Shown one piece after another: positions 48,901 to 62,700 of a stretch of 64,000 nucleotides of DNA (within the stretch, counting starts at the first letter, position 1; each line of letters starts with the position of its first letter). A model generated the notes under the pieces. That model saw nothing but the letters and a program-made list of their open reading frames with translations. It ran no database searches and was not told the DNA's origin. The DNA comes from Cymbidium sinense (lineage: Eukaryota > Streptophyta > Magnoliopsida > Asparagales > Orchidaceae): assembly GCA_021442155.1 (NCBI GenBank), contig CM038221.1:27123906-27187905 (forward strand), given 5' to 3'. The position numbers were made by a program, and so were the translations under genes.

Positions 48901-50733
48901 CAATCTCTATTTTACAGGTGTTAGTTAGATTTACTTTTCCTTTTCATGTACTTTTGTAATTATGATTTTATAATGATTGTTATGGGAGATTAGGATGAAC
49001 ATTGGTCATAAGATCTCATCTTATGTGCCATGTGAAGCCTTTGGAGCAAACACATTCTAACCATCCAAAAGAAGGAACCAAAAGAAGAAATAAGAAATAA
49101 GAAAGAAGAAGAAGAAAGAAGAAAAGAAGAAATAAAGACCCCCATAACATGAATTCCTTGCTTAATTGTAATTAATTCATTTGTAATCCGGGTTGTATAA
49201 GGGTAGAGCTCGGCTACCCAATTTATTTTTCAGTTTGTGCGATGGTGCCCGACATCAAATGGCCTTTTATTCTTTTGCTTTAACTTTTATAAAATATTTG
49301 ATATTTTGTTTAGCTTATGCATTAAGATATCATCATTTTTCTTATTTCTTCCTTGCTTGATGTATGACCTGGATCATGATTTGGCTCTTAGGAAAAAATA
49401 AATCTACTTCCAAATTAATCATCAAAATCAAAAATAAATAGCTCATAACCTCATTTAAGCCTAAGTTAAAATCAAGATAAAAGAATTAGTAATCTTAGCT
49501 GGATGTGTACTTTCTTTTCTAATATCATGCATATAAGCATATTATTTCACTCTTGAATTAGAGGGCTTCCACCTTTGCCAGTGAACTTGGCTTAACTTGT
49601 GAGTGCCATGGTGGAAACACACCTCCTTATCTCATTGATTTTGGCCTATAATCTTATGTCTCATGTATTAGGCATATGAATCCTATAGTCTGAGTCAAAT
49701 GATAGCCCAAAATAAAAATAAAACATATGAAAATTTTGCATTAAATTTAAGTCATTTGAAGCATGTTCTTACATAATCCAGTCTCTTTAGGGAGTGTGTT
49801 TCATGACTTAGTCTCTTTCTAAATAAATAATAACCTTGTTGTCTTTCATAAACATAAACTTGCCTATATGAATTTAAAACTGTAGGAGGAGTTAGTTGGT
49901 ATCACCCCTAAGCGGTTGTAAGTCCAACAGTCGGGTGGTTTATCCTCTCTTGTGGAGGTAAACCAAATACCCATTTTTACCTTAGATTTAGGTCATGCTT
50001 TTGGCCCTCGCCAAAGCTCCATAGATTTAGGTTCTGAGATTGCTTTCTATTTGCGGTTATAAGTATAAATCCACACCTCTTAGGCATTTCTATAGCCTTG
50101 TACCATGGAATCATAAGCCCTAGCATTCTAATGAAAATTCAACTCAAACACATTAATTCAATTTCAAAAATGTAAAGCCCAACCATAGGATTGTCTAGGG
50201 TGCTTACTGGGCTTTCTAATATCTTAAGCATCCCCTACTTGTTTTCATTTGGCTTCGATAAGAACTCTTTCCTCTTGATCGATCCCACTTGACTTTCTAA
50301 AAATAAATCAATCGATTGATAGTCCTATCTTTTTGAAATCTTTGGAGATAATGATCTTTTACCTTAATGTAGAGTATTCCTAAGGAATCTCATTCTTTAG
50401 AATGTAATTAACTATGGAGGCTTGCCTCCATAGGGAACTTAACGAACTCAATTTAAAATAAACCCTACTTTACCTTTTCATGTAAAATAGGGGAAGAATC
50501 TCTAGTACATATGCAAACCCATTATTTTTAGGAGTCCTTATTCAGTGACTAGGTCCATTGTAGGACAATGACTTCTATCATTTGAGATAGTACACCTCCC
50601 CTCAATGTCACACGCAATAATATGAACATCTAGATCGAGTCCAAAACAGATGTTATGTATATTTCTATTTCCATTTATCCTCTTTTCCTGAAAGGGGATA
50701 GATGAATGCGGGAATACATATATTTTCACCACA
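45950..50733 (+). repeat. 3' LTR L6 of the giant element, internally deleted
   Basis: L6 starts TGTTGACCTCATTTTTAGG and ends TTTTCACCACA (50723-50733), followed by AGTCA. At 4.8 kb it is about 3.1 kb shorter than L4: at about 48885 the text jumps from GTGCATTTT, the loop of the GC-rich hairpin, to GTTTGTTTAGTCAATC, which matches L4 near 23567. The left hairpin arm (CCATCCATCC) is kept and the right arm is gone. Promoter and poly(A) block remain. Confidence 0.9.
49196..49402 (+). promoter_or_regulatory. Putative TATA to poly(A) block of L6
   Basis: TATAAG is at 49196-49201, followed by GGTAGAGCTCGGCTACC, and AATAAA is at 49397-49402. In the 3' LTR this would have served as the polyadenylation site of the genomic RNA. 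Confidence 0.5.
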
Positions 50734-50738
50734 AGTCA
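50734..50738. repeat. Target-site duplication AGTCA, right of giant element
   Basis: It follows CACCACA directly and is the partner of 17593-17597. Confidence 0.9.
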
Positions 50739-52380
50739 TAACATAGAAGTGCATAGGAATAGATTTAAGCAAGTGTTATGTTATGTTCTTTTCATGAACT
50801 TTGCTTTTCCATGTTAACTGAAAATCACATAACACATCTTATGAATTGTATAGTACTTATAAGTAGCATCACTTCATTTATAATATTTGATTTATAGGTT
50901 TTGAAAATAATTTTTGATTTAATAGTGATAATAGCCACTGATATTCTTAACTTTAGCCAAAACATGCAATTTGATATAAAAGGAAACATTTTATTTAATT
51001 TGATTTTTCAAAAGATATGAATGTATGACTTCATATGGCATACAATATTTAGCATGCTTGAAAAGAAATAAAGTGATGTAAGTAGATGACTTCATTCACC
51101 CTAATTAATTCCTAAGGACAATCTTATAAGATAAGATTTCTCAAAGTGAATCAAAATTCTTTAAAGAGATTTTTAGTTTTGAATTTGATTTGATTTAGGA
51201 AATGTGAAGAGGGTTTGCTGGTCCTAACCCATTTCCCCCTATGTGTGAATTGGTTTAGTTTAATTTTTGAACAATTAGATTGATTTTTATATTTTATTTA
51301 GGTTAAGGTGCAAATTAAATCCATTAATTACCCCTTACCTACACACTTTAACATAATTAAACAAATAATTATGTGCCAACATATGATATGCAACCACATG
51401 AAATTTAAATCAACAATGCACCTAAGAAATAAAGGGCCCTAATGCAATTGGCTCATAAATATTGATTAATTAATTTAAAGAGTTTAATTAAGTACTTTCA
51501 TAACCATCATACACAAGTAGTTTGATTATAATTTCCTTTAAAACCTCTTAGGTTATGGAACACCTAAGAATCTACCTAAGAATTAAGATGATTAAGTTTT
51601 GAAGTTGATTTGATTTTGAATTTGATTGATTAAGCCATTAAATGAAATGATTAAATCATTAATCAATTTGTAAATTAATTAAGTGTTTATCCAAATGAAA
51701 TAAACTTAGGGGAAAACATTGGAAAAGAAATCCTAATCTCATTCCATAAGTCCATTCACTATTTTAAAGTGATTAATAAACTTAATTAATGAATTTATCA
51801 TTATTTAATAGGTTAATTAATCATTTAATTGATTAAGAGAGTGATTAGAAATGAATCGAGCAATTCCCCTAATTAACCCAATAATTAATTCCAAGAAAAT
51901 CATGGGAGGCAGAGGTCATCCCACTAATCAACTCTAAGAAGTTTGGAATTAATTATTAAAATAATTAAGGAGTAATTAGCCTAATTATATTCTCAATAAA
52001 ACTAAACTAAGTGAAGGTTACTATTCAAGATTAATTAAACTTAATTTTATATTATTCCCCTTTGAATTATCTTTAAAATGAACTTGAGTTTGCATTTTTT
52101 AGATTTTTCTATAATTAGTTATAAATTTATGAAGTTTCTATGATTAATGGATAATTAAAATAGCCTAATTAATTAACTAATGGTCAATGCAACGTGGATG
52201 GCGCGGAGCACTTTCCATGTGGCGCAACAGGATTGGTTGTTTAAGTTGTCACATTGTGCACCGCATAAGCTATCGATGGGACACGCTTTACCTTGGGTCG
52301 TCTGATCAAGGATCAGATGACCAAGATTAATCCTATGGTTCTAAAGGGCTTAGATCATATATCTAATGTGATTAAAATCA

Positions 52381-52385
52381 GGGCT
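52381..52385. repeat. Target-site duplication GGGCT, left of L7 (diverged)
   Basis: GGGCT and the partner AGGTT at 59786-59790 differ by two transitions. In L4 the matching uninterrupted text is ATCATGGCCGTCC on the same strand, which explains both: ATCA plus GGGCT on the left, AGGTT plus GTCC on the right. Confidence 0.7.
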
Positions 52386-55300
52386 TATGGTGAAAATATT
52401 TCTGCCTTCATTTATCCTTTTGAAGAGGATAAATGAAAATAGAAATATACATTGGGATGTCACGCAGATCCACAGATGTTCTTATTAGGGTGATCGAGTA
52501 TGACATTAAGGAGATGTGTATTATTTCAAAAGATAGAAGTCACCACCCTATAATGATCCTAATCACCTCAATAAGGACTCCTAAGGATTATGGGTCACCG
52601 TATGTATTAGAGATTCTTCTCCTACTTTATATGGAAAAGTAAAGTAGGGTTTATTTTTTAAGTTAAGTTCACAAGGCAAGCCCTCATAGTTAATTATATC
52701 CTGAATGGAATACTCTTGATTAAGGTAAATAATCATTGTCTCCAAAGATTTCAAAAAGGTAGGACTATCAATCGATTAATTTATTTTTAGAAGATCAAGT
52801 AGGATCGATCAAGAGGATGGAGTTCTTATCGAAGCCAAATAAAAATAAGTAGGGGATGCTTAAGATACTAGGAAGCCTAGTAAGCATCCCAAACTACCCT
52901 ATGGTTGGGTTTTATATTTTTGAAATTGAATTAATTAGTTTGCATTGAATTTTTATTAGAATGCTAGCTTATAATTCCATGATACAAGGTCATAAAAATG
53001 CCTAAGAGGTGAGGATTTATGCTCGTAGTCTGCAAAGGGAAGTAACAACCTCTGAACCTAAATTTATGGAGCTTTGGCGAGGGACAAAAGCATGACCTAA
53101 ATCTAAGGAAAAAATGGGTATTCAGTTTACCTCCACAAGAGAGGATAAACCACCTGATTGTTAGACTTACAACCGCCTGGGGATGGCCGCCAACTAACTC
53201 CTCCTATGATTTTAAAATATGTAGGAAAGTCAAATGCTTTGGCAAGATAGCTAAGCTATTATTTATTTAGAAATACACTAAGCCCTTAAACACACTCCCT
53301 AAGAGACTAGATCATGTAGAGCATGCTTTAATGGCTTAAATCTAATACAAATTTTGTTACATTTTATTTTTATTTTGAACAACTAATTTGACACAAGCTT
53401 TAGGATTTATATGCCCAATGCATGAGAAATTAGATTATGGGCCAAAATCAATAAAATAAGGAGGTGTATTTCCACCATGGCTCTCATAGGTCAAGCGAAG
53501 TTCTCTAGCAAAGGTGGAAGCCCTCCAATCAAGAGTGAAACAATATGCTTTTTATGCATGATGTTAGAAAAGTAAGACAACATCAAGCTAAGGGGTTGCT
53601 AATTCTTTTATCTTATTTTATAACCTAAGCTTTAGGTGATGTTATGAGTTATTTATTTTTAATTTTAGTTATTTAATTGGACAGAAAATTTATTTTCCTA
53701 AGAGCCTAATCGTCATCCAGGCCATACATCAAAGCAAGGAAAAAACTAGGAAAAGATGTCATCTTAATGCGCAAGTTAAACAAATATCAATCAATTTATA
53801 AAACTAGCAAAAGAATAATAGGCCATTTGTGGGCGGGCTCCATCACACAAACTCAAAAAAGAAATAAATTGGATAGCCGATCTCTACCCTTATAACCCGG
53901 ATTATAAATAAATTAATTACAATTAAGCAAAGAATTCATGTTATGGGGGTCTTCATTCTTCATTTATTCTTTCTACTTTCTTCTTTCTTCTTTTGGTTGG
54001 CTGAAATGTGGTTGCTCCAAAGGCTTCACATGGTACATAAGACATGATCTTATGACCAATGCTCATCCTAATCCCCCCATAATAATAATTCCAAAATCCT
54101 AATTACAAAAATACATGAAAATGGGAAAAAGGAAATCTAATTAATACTTGTAAAATAGAGATTAGCCAAACAAACCATACAATCCCAAGTATGTATATAT
54201 AAAATTGGACCACACATGGGTAACCAAGTCCACCTAGCCTATTTTGGATTATGCTTAGGTGTATAAGCACCACAAAATAGTTATATTTTTAATATACGCT
54301 TAAGCACAAGAAGATAATGATTAGACTAAGATCGCCTACCTATTTCTACATACACCCAAACTTCTAGAATAAAACAAAATATTATAAAATAAAAGCAAAC
54401 ATCAAACAATGCACCGCCCAAATATAAAGCTAGAAATGGTGGCTAATGAGTGAGCTATTTAAGGTTGTGTGGTATCCTTAGGTAGGCTTTAAGGTTGAAA
54501 TTTTCTAAGTATGAATATGTTCTACTTAGGGAGTTTGTTTCATGTGAGATTTAGTTGCTTTGGTTGATTTTATTTTTATATTTTATTTGGTTTAAGTGAA
54601 TCCTGCAATTAATTACTAAGTTGTAAATAGAGGAAAAGAGAAGAGAACTCTTCTTTCCTCCCTACCTTAAGTAATTTCTAAGGTAGATTCATATTTAATT
54701 TTTATTTAGTGAATATTTTATTATGTGTTTTAATTAATCCTAAGTTTTGATTTTTTTCTAAACAAACCTATTCAAAAAAGAAAGATATTTTAAGATTAAG
54801 TAAAATGAATTACTATCACAAAACACACATCACTTTATTTCTTTCCCATCATGTGTAACATGCATATGGATGAATCCTAAGCATATCTATACATGCAAAT
54901 GGAAATGTTTAGCACACTTTAATGATGAATGCTAAGAGAATTTATTTGAGAAATTGGAATGTTTTTATGATGAATGATTTTGTTAAGTTAAGTAGAAAAA
55001 GAGGTATTCTTTTATCCATTTTTCATATGCACATATATATGTATGAAAGACATAAGTGAGTACGGCTCCATTGTTAGCACTAGGGTGTAAGGTACAGGAC
55101 CTACTTAGGGCTACTCAAAGCCTCGCAACCCTGGTTTTCCAGACTAATATACAACTTTCCTAAAATACATATACATGTACAAAAAAAATGAATTGAAAAA
55201 GAAAGATGCAAAAGTTTATGTTTGTTTGTTTGATTTGTTTATGCAATTTATATGTGTAAGTGTGGATGTCCTTCTTAAGTAATAACACAAGAATGAATAA

Positions 55301-58300
55301 GAATGTATTTAAGCAAGTGTTGTGTTCTTTTCAAATGAACTATACACTTTGCCAAATCCTATTCAAAACTATGCTAAAAGAGAAGAGAAGGAAAGCCACA
55401 CTATGCACCTCTTTATATTTTTACTCACATGCAAGCTCATAAATAATTATAACTAGCATACCTTTCAATTTTGATGTTTGATTCATAAGCTTTGAAAGTA
55501 ATTTTTAGATTTAATAGTGATAATAGCCATTCATATTCTTACTTCAGCCAAAACATGTAATTTGACATAAAAGAGAGATTTCATTTTTAATTTGATTCTT
55601 AAAAAGCATGGATGCATGAATTTCATATGACATGCACATTTAACATGTCAAGAAAGAAATAAAGTGATGAAAGCGATGTAAGTTCATCCACCCTAATTAA
55701 TTCTAAAGATAATTTTATGAATAAGATTATTTAAAGTAAATCAATTTTATTTTAAGGAGAGTTTGGATTTTGTTTGAGTTTGATTTCAATTTGAGAAATG
55801 TGAGATGAGTTTGATGGTCCTAACCCATTCCCCCATGTGCGAGTTATTTAAGTTCAATTTTTAGGTGATTAGATTAATTTTATGCTTTGATTAGGTTAAG
55901 GTGTGAATTAAGTGTGTTAATTATCCCTTACCTACACCACTTTAACATATTTAATTACATAATTATGAGCCAATGTATGACATAAAACACAAGAAATTTA
56001 AATTAGTAATGCATCCTAGGAAAGAAAGGTACCTAATGCAATTGGCTCACAATTAATGATTAATTAAGTTAAAGGGTTTAATTTAAGTACTTTCATAACC
56101 CTTTCCCACATATGTGGGTTGGATTGTGATTTTCTTAAGTCATTTAGGCTATTGAACACCTAAGCACCTAGCCAAGATGTATTGATTAAGTTCTGGAATG
56201 TTTTGAAAATTTTATCAAGTTAATTAAGTAGGTGATTAGTGGTTAGCCCTTAATTAAGTTTGGATTTAGGAAGGAAAGGGGTTTAGGGAATGGCTTAGGG
56301 AAAATTCCCCAAATCCATTCCATAAACCTCTTATTCACTTAAGCAAGGCTTAATTAACTTAAAAAGGGGGTAAACCACTGTTCACATGCTTAATTATCCT
56401 TAATTACATAAAGAGGCTAATTAAGGATTCATTACATGATTTCCCTAATTAACTCATCAATAAATCCCAAGAAAATTAGGAGAGGCAGAGGTCATCCCAC
56501 TAAATATATCAGAGCAATTTAAAATGAATTAATGAAATAATTAGGGAGTAATTAGGGTTACTAAATTTTTATTAAAACCTTAATTGAGAAAATACACTAT
56601 CCAAAATCCATTGGAAACATTTTTAGATTATTTTCCTAAGAAATATCTTTATAGTGCATTTTACCTTATCTTTTTATGATTTTTATAGAATTAGTTATGT
56701 TATTTTGAAGTTTTCATGATTATCCATTAATTAAATTACCTAATTAAGTGATTAATTTCGTCGGCACCACATGGAGGTTGATGCGCGTGCTTTCCACATG
56801 GCGCAATGGGAGTGGTCACTTAAGTTATCACATCAGGGTGCCACGTCAACAGCGGCACTACGCGCTTTCTCCTCGCCCATCCGATTAAGGATTGGACGGT
56901 TGAAATCAAGCTCGCGGATCATAAGGAATTAAATTAGGGATCCTACAAGTCTTGATCATGGTCATCATCCATCTGGATGGCGCCCATGATGATCCGTCTT
57001 TGCTGTGGGAGATGGCCACCATCCATCTTCCATTGCATCATCCGAGCTCGATTGAGCTCGGATTGAGCTCAAACTCAACCCACACCATCATCATGCAAGG
57101 GACAAGACATCCAATGACTAATTTTACTTGAGATAAAAATTCTTTTCACAAAAGACCACACACTCTCCAGTTTATGCTCGGGCTTGATCCATACCTCACT
57201 GGAGGCTATTACCGGTGCTCGAATTCGTTGAGGTAGCTTTGTCTAGTGGAGACAAAGCTCTGTTGAAAGTTTCAAGCCTTGGGGTTGAGTAGATCTCTCT
57301 ATGGTCCAAGCTCACCTTCAAATGCTCATGGCCTTTATCAAAGTCCCCTCTCCCTTACCTTGAGAACTTCGATGAAGCTTGGAGTGTGTTCGATTGAGTC
57401 CTCAAAAGAAGCTCCAAGAGGAAATGGCTTGATTTTATGTATTGGATGAGATGGATATTTGAGGGAGCTCCCCTATTTTTGGATTAAGAGAAATCAAAAA
57501 TGGAGAATTGGAAATGGGTTGAGGAAGCTTGGGGAGACTTGCAAATGCTTGCTGAGTTCCCTAAGCTCAATCGAGTGTGTGAGTATTGAATTCAAGTGGA
57601 ATTAGGGGGAGTATATATCCCCCTTGAAGGATCGGATGACCTAGCTTCCCTATGTTATTTTTGATCAATTAACCAGAATGGATTAGTTTGTTAGGCTGTT
57701 AGGACTTGCACATGGTTCAGTTTTGGGTGTGGAGTGGAGTAGTGAAGCTCCCATGTGCTTTAATTGAGTGGAGGAGGGATCTCATGTGCTCAATTCCTAA
57801 GTAGGTGGTCGGTTTGGCCATTAGGTTGGGTTTGTGACCCAAACCCAATCGATCATGTGCACCATGTCTATTAGTGACCATTTGGTCTACTAAGAGAATG
57901 TCAAGTGTCCATGAAAAGGAATTGACCAAATTCCAAGTGGTTTTGATTTTAGGTTACCCAATGGCCTAAGGGTAAAATGGTCATTTGGCTTGGATTTCAA
58001 TTTGAATATGTTTGGTATGATTGAAAAATGGGTTGGGCCAAGTTTCAGAATTTAGAGTTGATTTGATGATTTGGCTCATGTGACCCATTTAGAATATTGG
58101 GTCAACTTGGGTCAAGTTGAATTGGTCAAATTGGGTCAAACCAAAGGGAGTCATATGACCATTTGAAATTTTTTTGCATCATTGGTTTGGTTCACTTTGG
58201 TTTACATTTTGATTTGTTTCATTTGATTTCATTTAGGTCAAATGGGTCAAGTTGACCAATTTGACCCATTTGACCTATTTGGGTTAGGTCATGGCTTGGT

Positions 58301-59785
58301 TTATGTTTGGTTGATCATTTGAAATGGATTGGTATCTTTGTTTCTAAGTCAATTTTGGTTAGATTTGATTTTGACTCAACATGACCTTTTAGGTCAAGTT
58401 GGGTTCAAGGTCAATTAGGCTAGGTTGGGATTAGTTGAATAATTGGTCTTTGGTCAAGTTCAACAAGTGATTTGGAATGATTCAATCAATTTGACTTAGA
58501 TCAAGTTTTAACACATTTTGACTTTTAGGTCAAGTTAGGTCAACTTGGGTCAAGTGGCCAATTGGGCTAGGTTTGGCTCAAATGATGACTTGGTCAATTT
58601 CAAACATAGATCATGAATGAGTTTTGATCAATGGTTTCAATCAATTTGGCCTATGGTGAATTTTGGCTACTTTAAGTTTCATTTTGGCTAAGTGTTGACT
58701 TGGTTTGACCAAATTTGAGTGATTGATCATCTCATGATGATTGTTGCTCACAATGTGTGGCTTAGTTGAGCTTAGTTCAATCTAATTTGGGTAGGATTAG
58801 ATTTTGGCTCATAAGGGGTAGGCCAAGTAAGCCTTAGAAGGTCAAATGGCTTGGTCAAAGCTTGATTTGAGTTTGATTGAACCCACATATGGACTTATAA
58901 TTGAAATATAAATCCATTTGCAAGTGATTTGAAGTCAAAGAAATTTTGATTCATTTGACAATTTTAAGTTCAAAGGGTGAACATGAGTTTGACTTGGGTT
59001 TGATTTTTCCATTTAGTTTTGGTTTAGTAATTGAAGATTTTGACTTGAAGGCTTAGGTTGGATTTTTGATTGAATTTGAGCATGAGTTTTGAATTTATCT
59101 TTGGATATTTGAATTTATAATTCATTTATATTTATGAATATAAATGAGAAAACTCCTGAAATTTGAATTGATTTAAATTGGATTTAGGCTAAGTCCATAA
59201 GATAGAATCAAAGTGACTTAGGAAAGATTTTTGATTTGGATTTGAATTTTGAATTTGGTTTGATTGATTTGAATTTATATTTCATTTATATATGTGAATA
59301 TAAATGAGAATATAAATGGGTTATGATAAAATTTCTTGAATTTGAATTGATTTGGATTTGATCTAAGCTAAGTCCATAAGAGGGAATCAAAGGACTTAGG
59401 AAATGTTTTGGAGTTTGGAATCCAATCAAGGGCTTCAATCATAAGTTTCAGTTATTTGGAATTTATTCTTGATTTGAGAAAATCCATTGAATTGGTTCAA
59501 GGTTTGAGTTAGAGTTGAAGTTGATTTGAGTTTGGAGAAAATCAATCAAGTTGGAATTGATTTGAGTTTGACTTGGGAGGAAGGAGTGATTCAATCTATA
59601 GATTTTCTTAACACCCCTAAGGCATGACCTATTCCTATGGCTAACTCTTCTAAGTCTCTAGGGTTAGATTAAGTGCCCATCGAATCATTAGAGGTGTCTT
59701 AAGACTAAGGAGACTCTTAATATGTAAGAGAAGTCCTATGTCTAAGATGGAGGGGTTGAGAGCTTATCTTAAAATGACGTTAACA
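52386..59785 (-). repeat. Solo LTR L7 (7.4 kb)
   Basis: On the minus strand this is a full LTR whose 3' end reads TATTTTCACCATA (family CACCACA, one change) at 52386 and whose 5' end reads TGTTAACGTC at 59785. Flanking sequence on both sides is L2. No internal part is attached. It contains the palindrome modules (about 59135, 59285), the TTGACC array (58060-58860), a degraded GC-rich hairpin (about 56960-56990), the TC tract (53955-53995) and the TATA/poly(A) block. Confidence 0.88.
53690..53894 (-). promoter_or_regulatory. Putative TATA to poly(A) block of L7
   Basis: On the minus strand, TATAAG reads from 53894 to 53889 and AATAAA from 53695 to 53690, with the stem-loop sequence in the expected place but mutated (GGTAGAGATCGGCTATCC). 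Confidence 0.48.
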
Positions 59786-62700
59786 AGGTTGTCCATCCAA
59801 AACATGTGGGATGGACAGCTCATGACTCATCCCTTCCTAAGCTATGGGAGATGGAGGTCATCCATCCTCCATGGCTTGATCCGAGCTCACCTAAGCTCGG
59901 ATTAGGTTGGGATTTACCCAACACCATCAAGAGGTGTAGGGAAGAACATCCAATGGCTAGGATCTAATGGGATCACAATTCCCTTCACAAATGACCAAGC
60001 ATTTTTCAATAGAGGATCAGTTTTGAGCCATACCTCACTGAAGGCTATCACCAGCGCTTCCAATGGAGGAGGTAGCTTCGTCTAGTGGAGATGAAGCTTT
60101 ATTGAAGGTATCAAACTTCAATTTGAAGTGAGTTGCTCAATTGACCAAGCTACCCTATAATGGCTATCGACTTTGGTCTAGGTGAGGCTTCTCGTGGCTT
60201 GGAGACTTGGGAAACACCTTGGTTGAGCTTGACTAAGTCCCTTGATGGTGCTTGCAAGAGCAATTTGAATTTAATGAAGAATTGAGTGAGTTGGAAATTC
60301 CCTTCACTTCCGCTATTTCGTCTTTGAAGAAAACCAAGAAGGAGAAATTCAATATGCTTGGAAATGACTTTACAAAGTTTGGAGGAGCTTGCTTTCAATC
60401 CCTAGACCTCAATTGAATGCAATGTCTCTGGTTTGAGTGGGAATGAGGGGGAGTATATCTCCCCCTCCTTTGATTGGATGACTGAGAGCCACCTTGACAT
60501 GTTCCTTCAATTGCTTGGATTGATTGGTTTATTTTGGCTGTTAGGCACTCCATGTGGTTCATTTTAGGCAGAGGAGTGGGGGAGAAAGAGTGCACATGTG
60601 CTAGGTGGGTGTATGGAGTGATCCAAGTAGTGAATTTTTATTAGAGGGGTCGATTTGACCTTGGGTTGGGTCATGGCTAACCCAAACCCATTGGGTCATT
60701 TTCACCACCCTCCATGGTGTCCATGTGGTCCACTAGAAGGATGCTAAGAGGCCTTGAGAAAGAATTGGCTAAATTCTAAGTGGATTTGGCCATAGGTTAC
60801 CCTTTGACCTAAGGGTAAAATGGTCATTTGGCCTTGATTTTGATTTGGGTAGATTTGAGATGATTAAAAAGTGGGTTGGACCAAATTTTAATTGATTTGG
60901 AGTTCATTTGGTTTCAATTTGACCTATTTAGGTCAAGATTGTGTCGTTGACCAATTGGTCAAATTGGGTCAAACCATGGGTTAAGTCAAGTTCAAATGAT
61001 CATTTGGAGCTTATGGGTGTCATTGGTTTGGTTCAATTTGGTTTATATGTGGTTTTGGTTCATTTGAGTTCATTTAGGTCAAATGGGTCAAGTTGACCAA
61101 TTTGACCTAATTGGGTTTGGTTATGGGTTGGTTAAGGCTTGATTGATCATTTGAAATATATTGCAAGCTTTGGTTTCAATCAATTTTGGTTTGGTTTGAT
61201 TTCAAGTTGATTTGACCTTTTAGGTCAAGTTGGGTTCATGGTCAATTGGGCTAGGTTGGGTCTAGTTGGCCAACTGAGGCTTTGGTCAAGTTCAACAATC
61301 ACTTTAGAATGAATTTGATCCATTGGTTGCAATCAATTTGGCTTAGATCATGATTTGACCCATTTTGACTTTTAGGTCAACTTGGGTCAAGTTAGGTCAA
61401 GTGGCCAATTGGGCTAGGTTTGGGTCAATTGATGACTTCATCATGTTCAATCATTGATTTTGGATTTGTTTAGATCAATTATTTCAATCAATTTGGCCTA
61501 TAGTGGATTTTGGCTAGTTTGGGTTTCATTTGGGTTAAGTGTTGACTTGGTCAATGGTTAGGTTTAACTTGGTTTGACCTAATTTGAGTGATTAATCATC
61601 CTAGGATGATTATTGCACATAATGTGAGGCTTAGATGGGCTTAGTTCAATCCAATTTTGATTGGATTAGAATTTGGCTCAAAAAGGTGCTTTAGGTCACT
61701 TTGGGTCAAGTTAGCCTAAATGTGTCAATTGACTTGATCAAGGCTTGATTCACGTTTGGTTGAACTCACATATGGACTTATGATTGAAATATTAATTCAA
61801 TTGCAAGTGATTTAGAGTCAAATGGGTTTTGATTCATTTGATAATTTCAAGTCAAAAGAGTGAATATAGGTTTTACTTGGGTTAGTTTGATTTTAGTTTG
61901 ATGATTGAAGTTTATGTTTATATTTGGGTTTATGAGTGAAGGATTGATTGTTTGAGAGAAAATCTAAAGGTTTGGATTGATTTAAGAAAGATTTGGCTAA
62001 GTTCAAGAATTTTACTTGAAAGTGCATAGGTTGGATTTAAGTTGGATTGGATTTGAGTTTTGAATTTGGTTTTGGTTATTTGAATTCATATTTCATTTAT
62101 ATTTGTAAATATAAATGAGAGTATAAATGGGTTATGAGAAAATCTTTTGACTTTGGGGTGATTTGAATTTGATTTGAGCTAAGTCCATAAGATGAAGTCA
62201 AAAGAGCTTAGGAAAGATTTTGGATTTGAAATTGAGTTTTGGTTATTTGAATTTATATTTCATTTATATTTGTGAATATAAATAAGAATATAAAAGGGTT
62301 ATCAGAAAATATTTTGAATTTGGAGTGATTTGGATTTGATTTGAGCTAAATCCATTAGATGAAATCAAAGGGCTTAGGAAAGATTTTGTAATTTGAATTC
62401 AATTATTTGATTTAGAATTGATTCAAGATTTGGATTTTGGAGTTGATTTGATTATTTGAGAAAATCACTTGGGTTGGAATTTATTTAAGGTTTGATTTGA
62501 GCTAAGTCCATATCAAAGGGCATAGGAAAGGCTTTGGATTTGATTGAAGATTTAAGAAAATGAATTGAGTTGAAATTGATTTAAGATTTGATTTGGATTG
62601 AAGTTGGTTTGAATTTAAAGTTTGACTTGAAAGAAGGAAGTAAGGATTTAGTTCAAGCTAAAGGGTAGGCAAGTTTTCTTGATACTTAAGGCATAACCTA

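Larger units (their letters stand above)
17598..50733 (+). mobile_element. Complete giant Ty3/gypsy Tat-type (Ogre-like) retrotransposon
   Basis: A 33.1-kb element lies between AGTCA duplications. It has a 7.7-kb 5' LTR (17598-25282), a 20.7-kb internal region and a 3' LTR (45950-50733) that lost about 3.1 kb. Removing the later L5 insertion leaves about 25.7 kb. Domain order is gag, protease, RT, RNase H, a second RNase H after pol's own, then integrase, with a 2.1-kb leader and a 2.6-kb 3' non-coding region. That layout and size match the plant Tat/Ogre clade. The LTRs differ visibly: I count about 15-20 differences in the first 230 aligned bases, most of them transitions, so the insertion is not recent. 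Stops and frameshifts break gag and pol. It was inserted into L2, the LTR of a relative on the other strand. Confidence 0.9.
50734..52385 (-). repeat. LTR copy L2, segment c
   Basis: Minus-oriented LTR sequence continues L2 segment b across the giant element, with AGTCA (50734-50738) as the duplicated site. It includes the complement of the GC-rich island (about 52190-52320, with GCGGAGCACTTTCCATGTGG). It stops at AAATCAGGGCT, at the outer edge of the GC-rich hairpin, where L7 was inserted. It continues at 59791. Confidence 0.88.
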
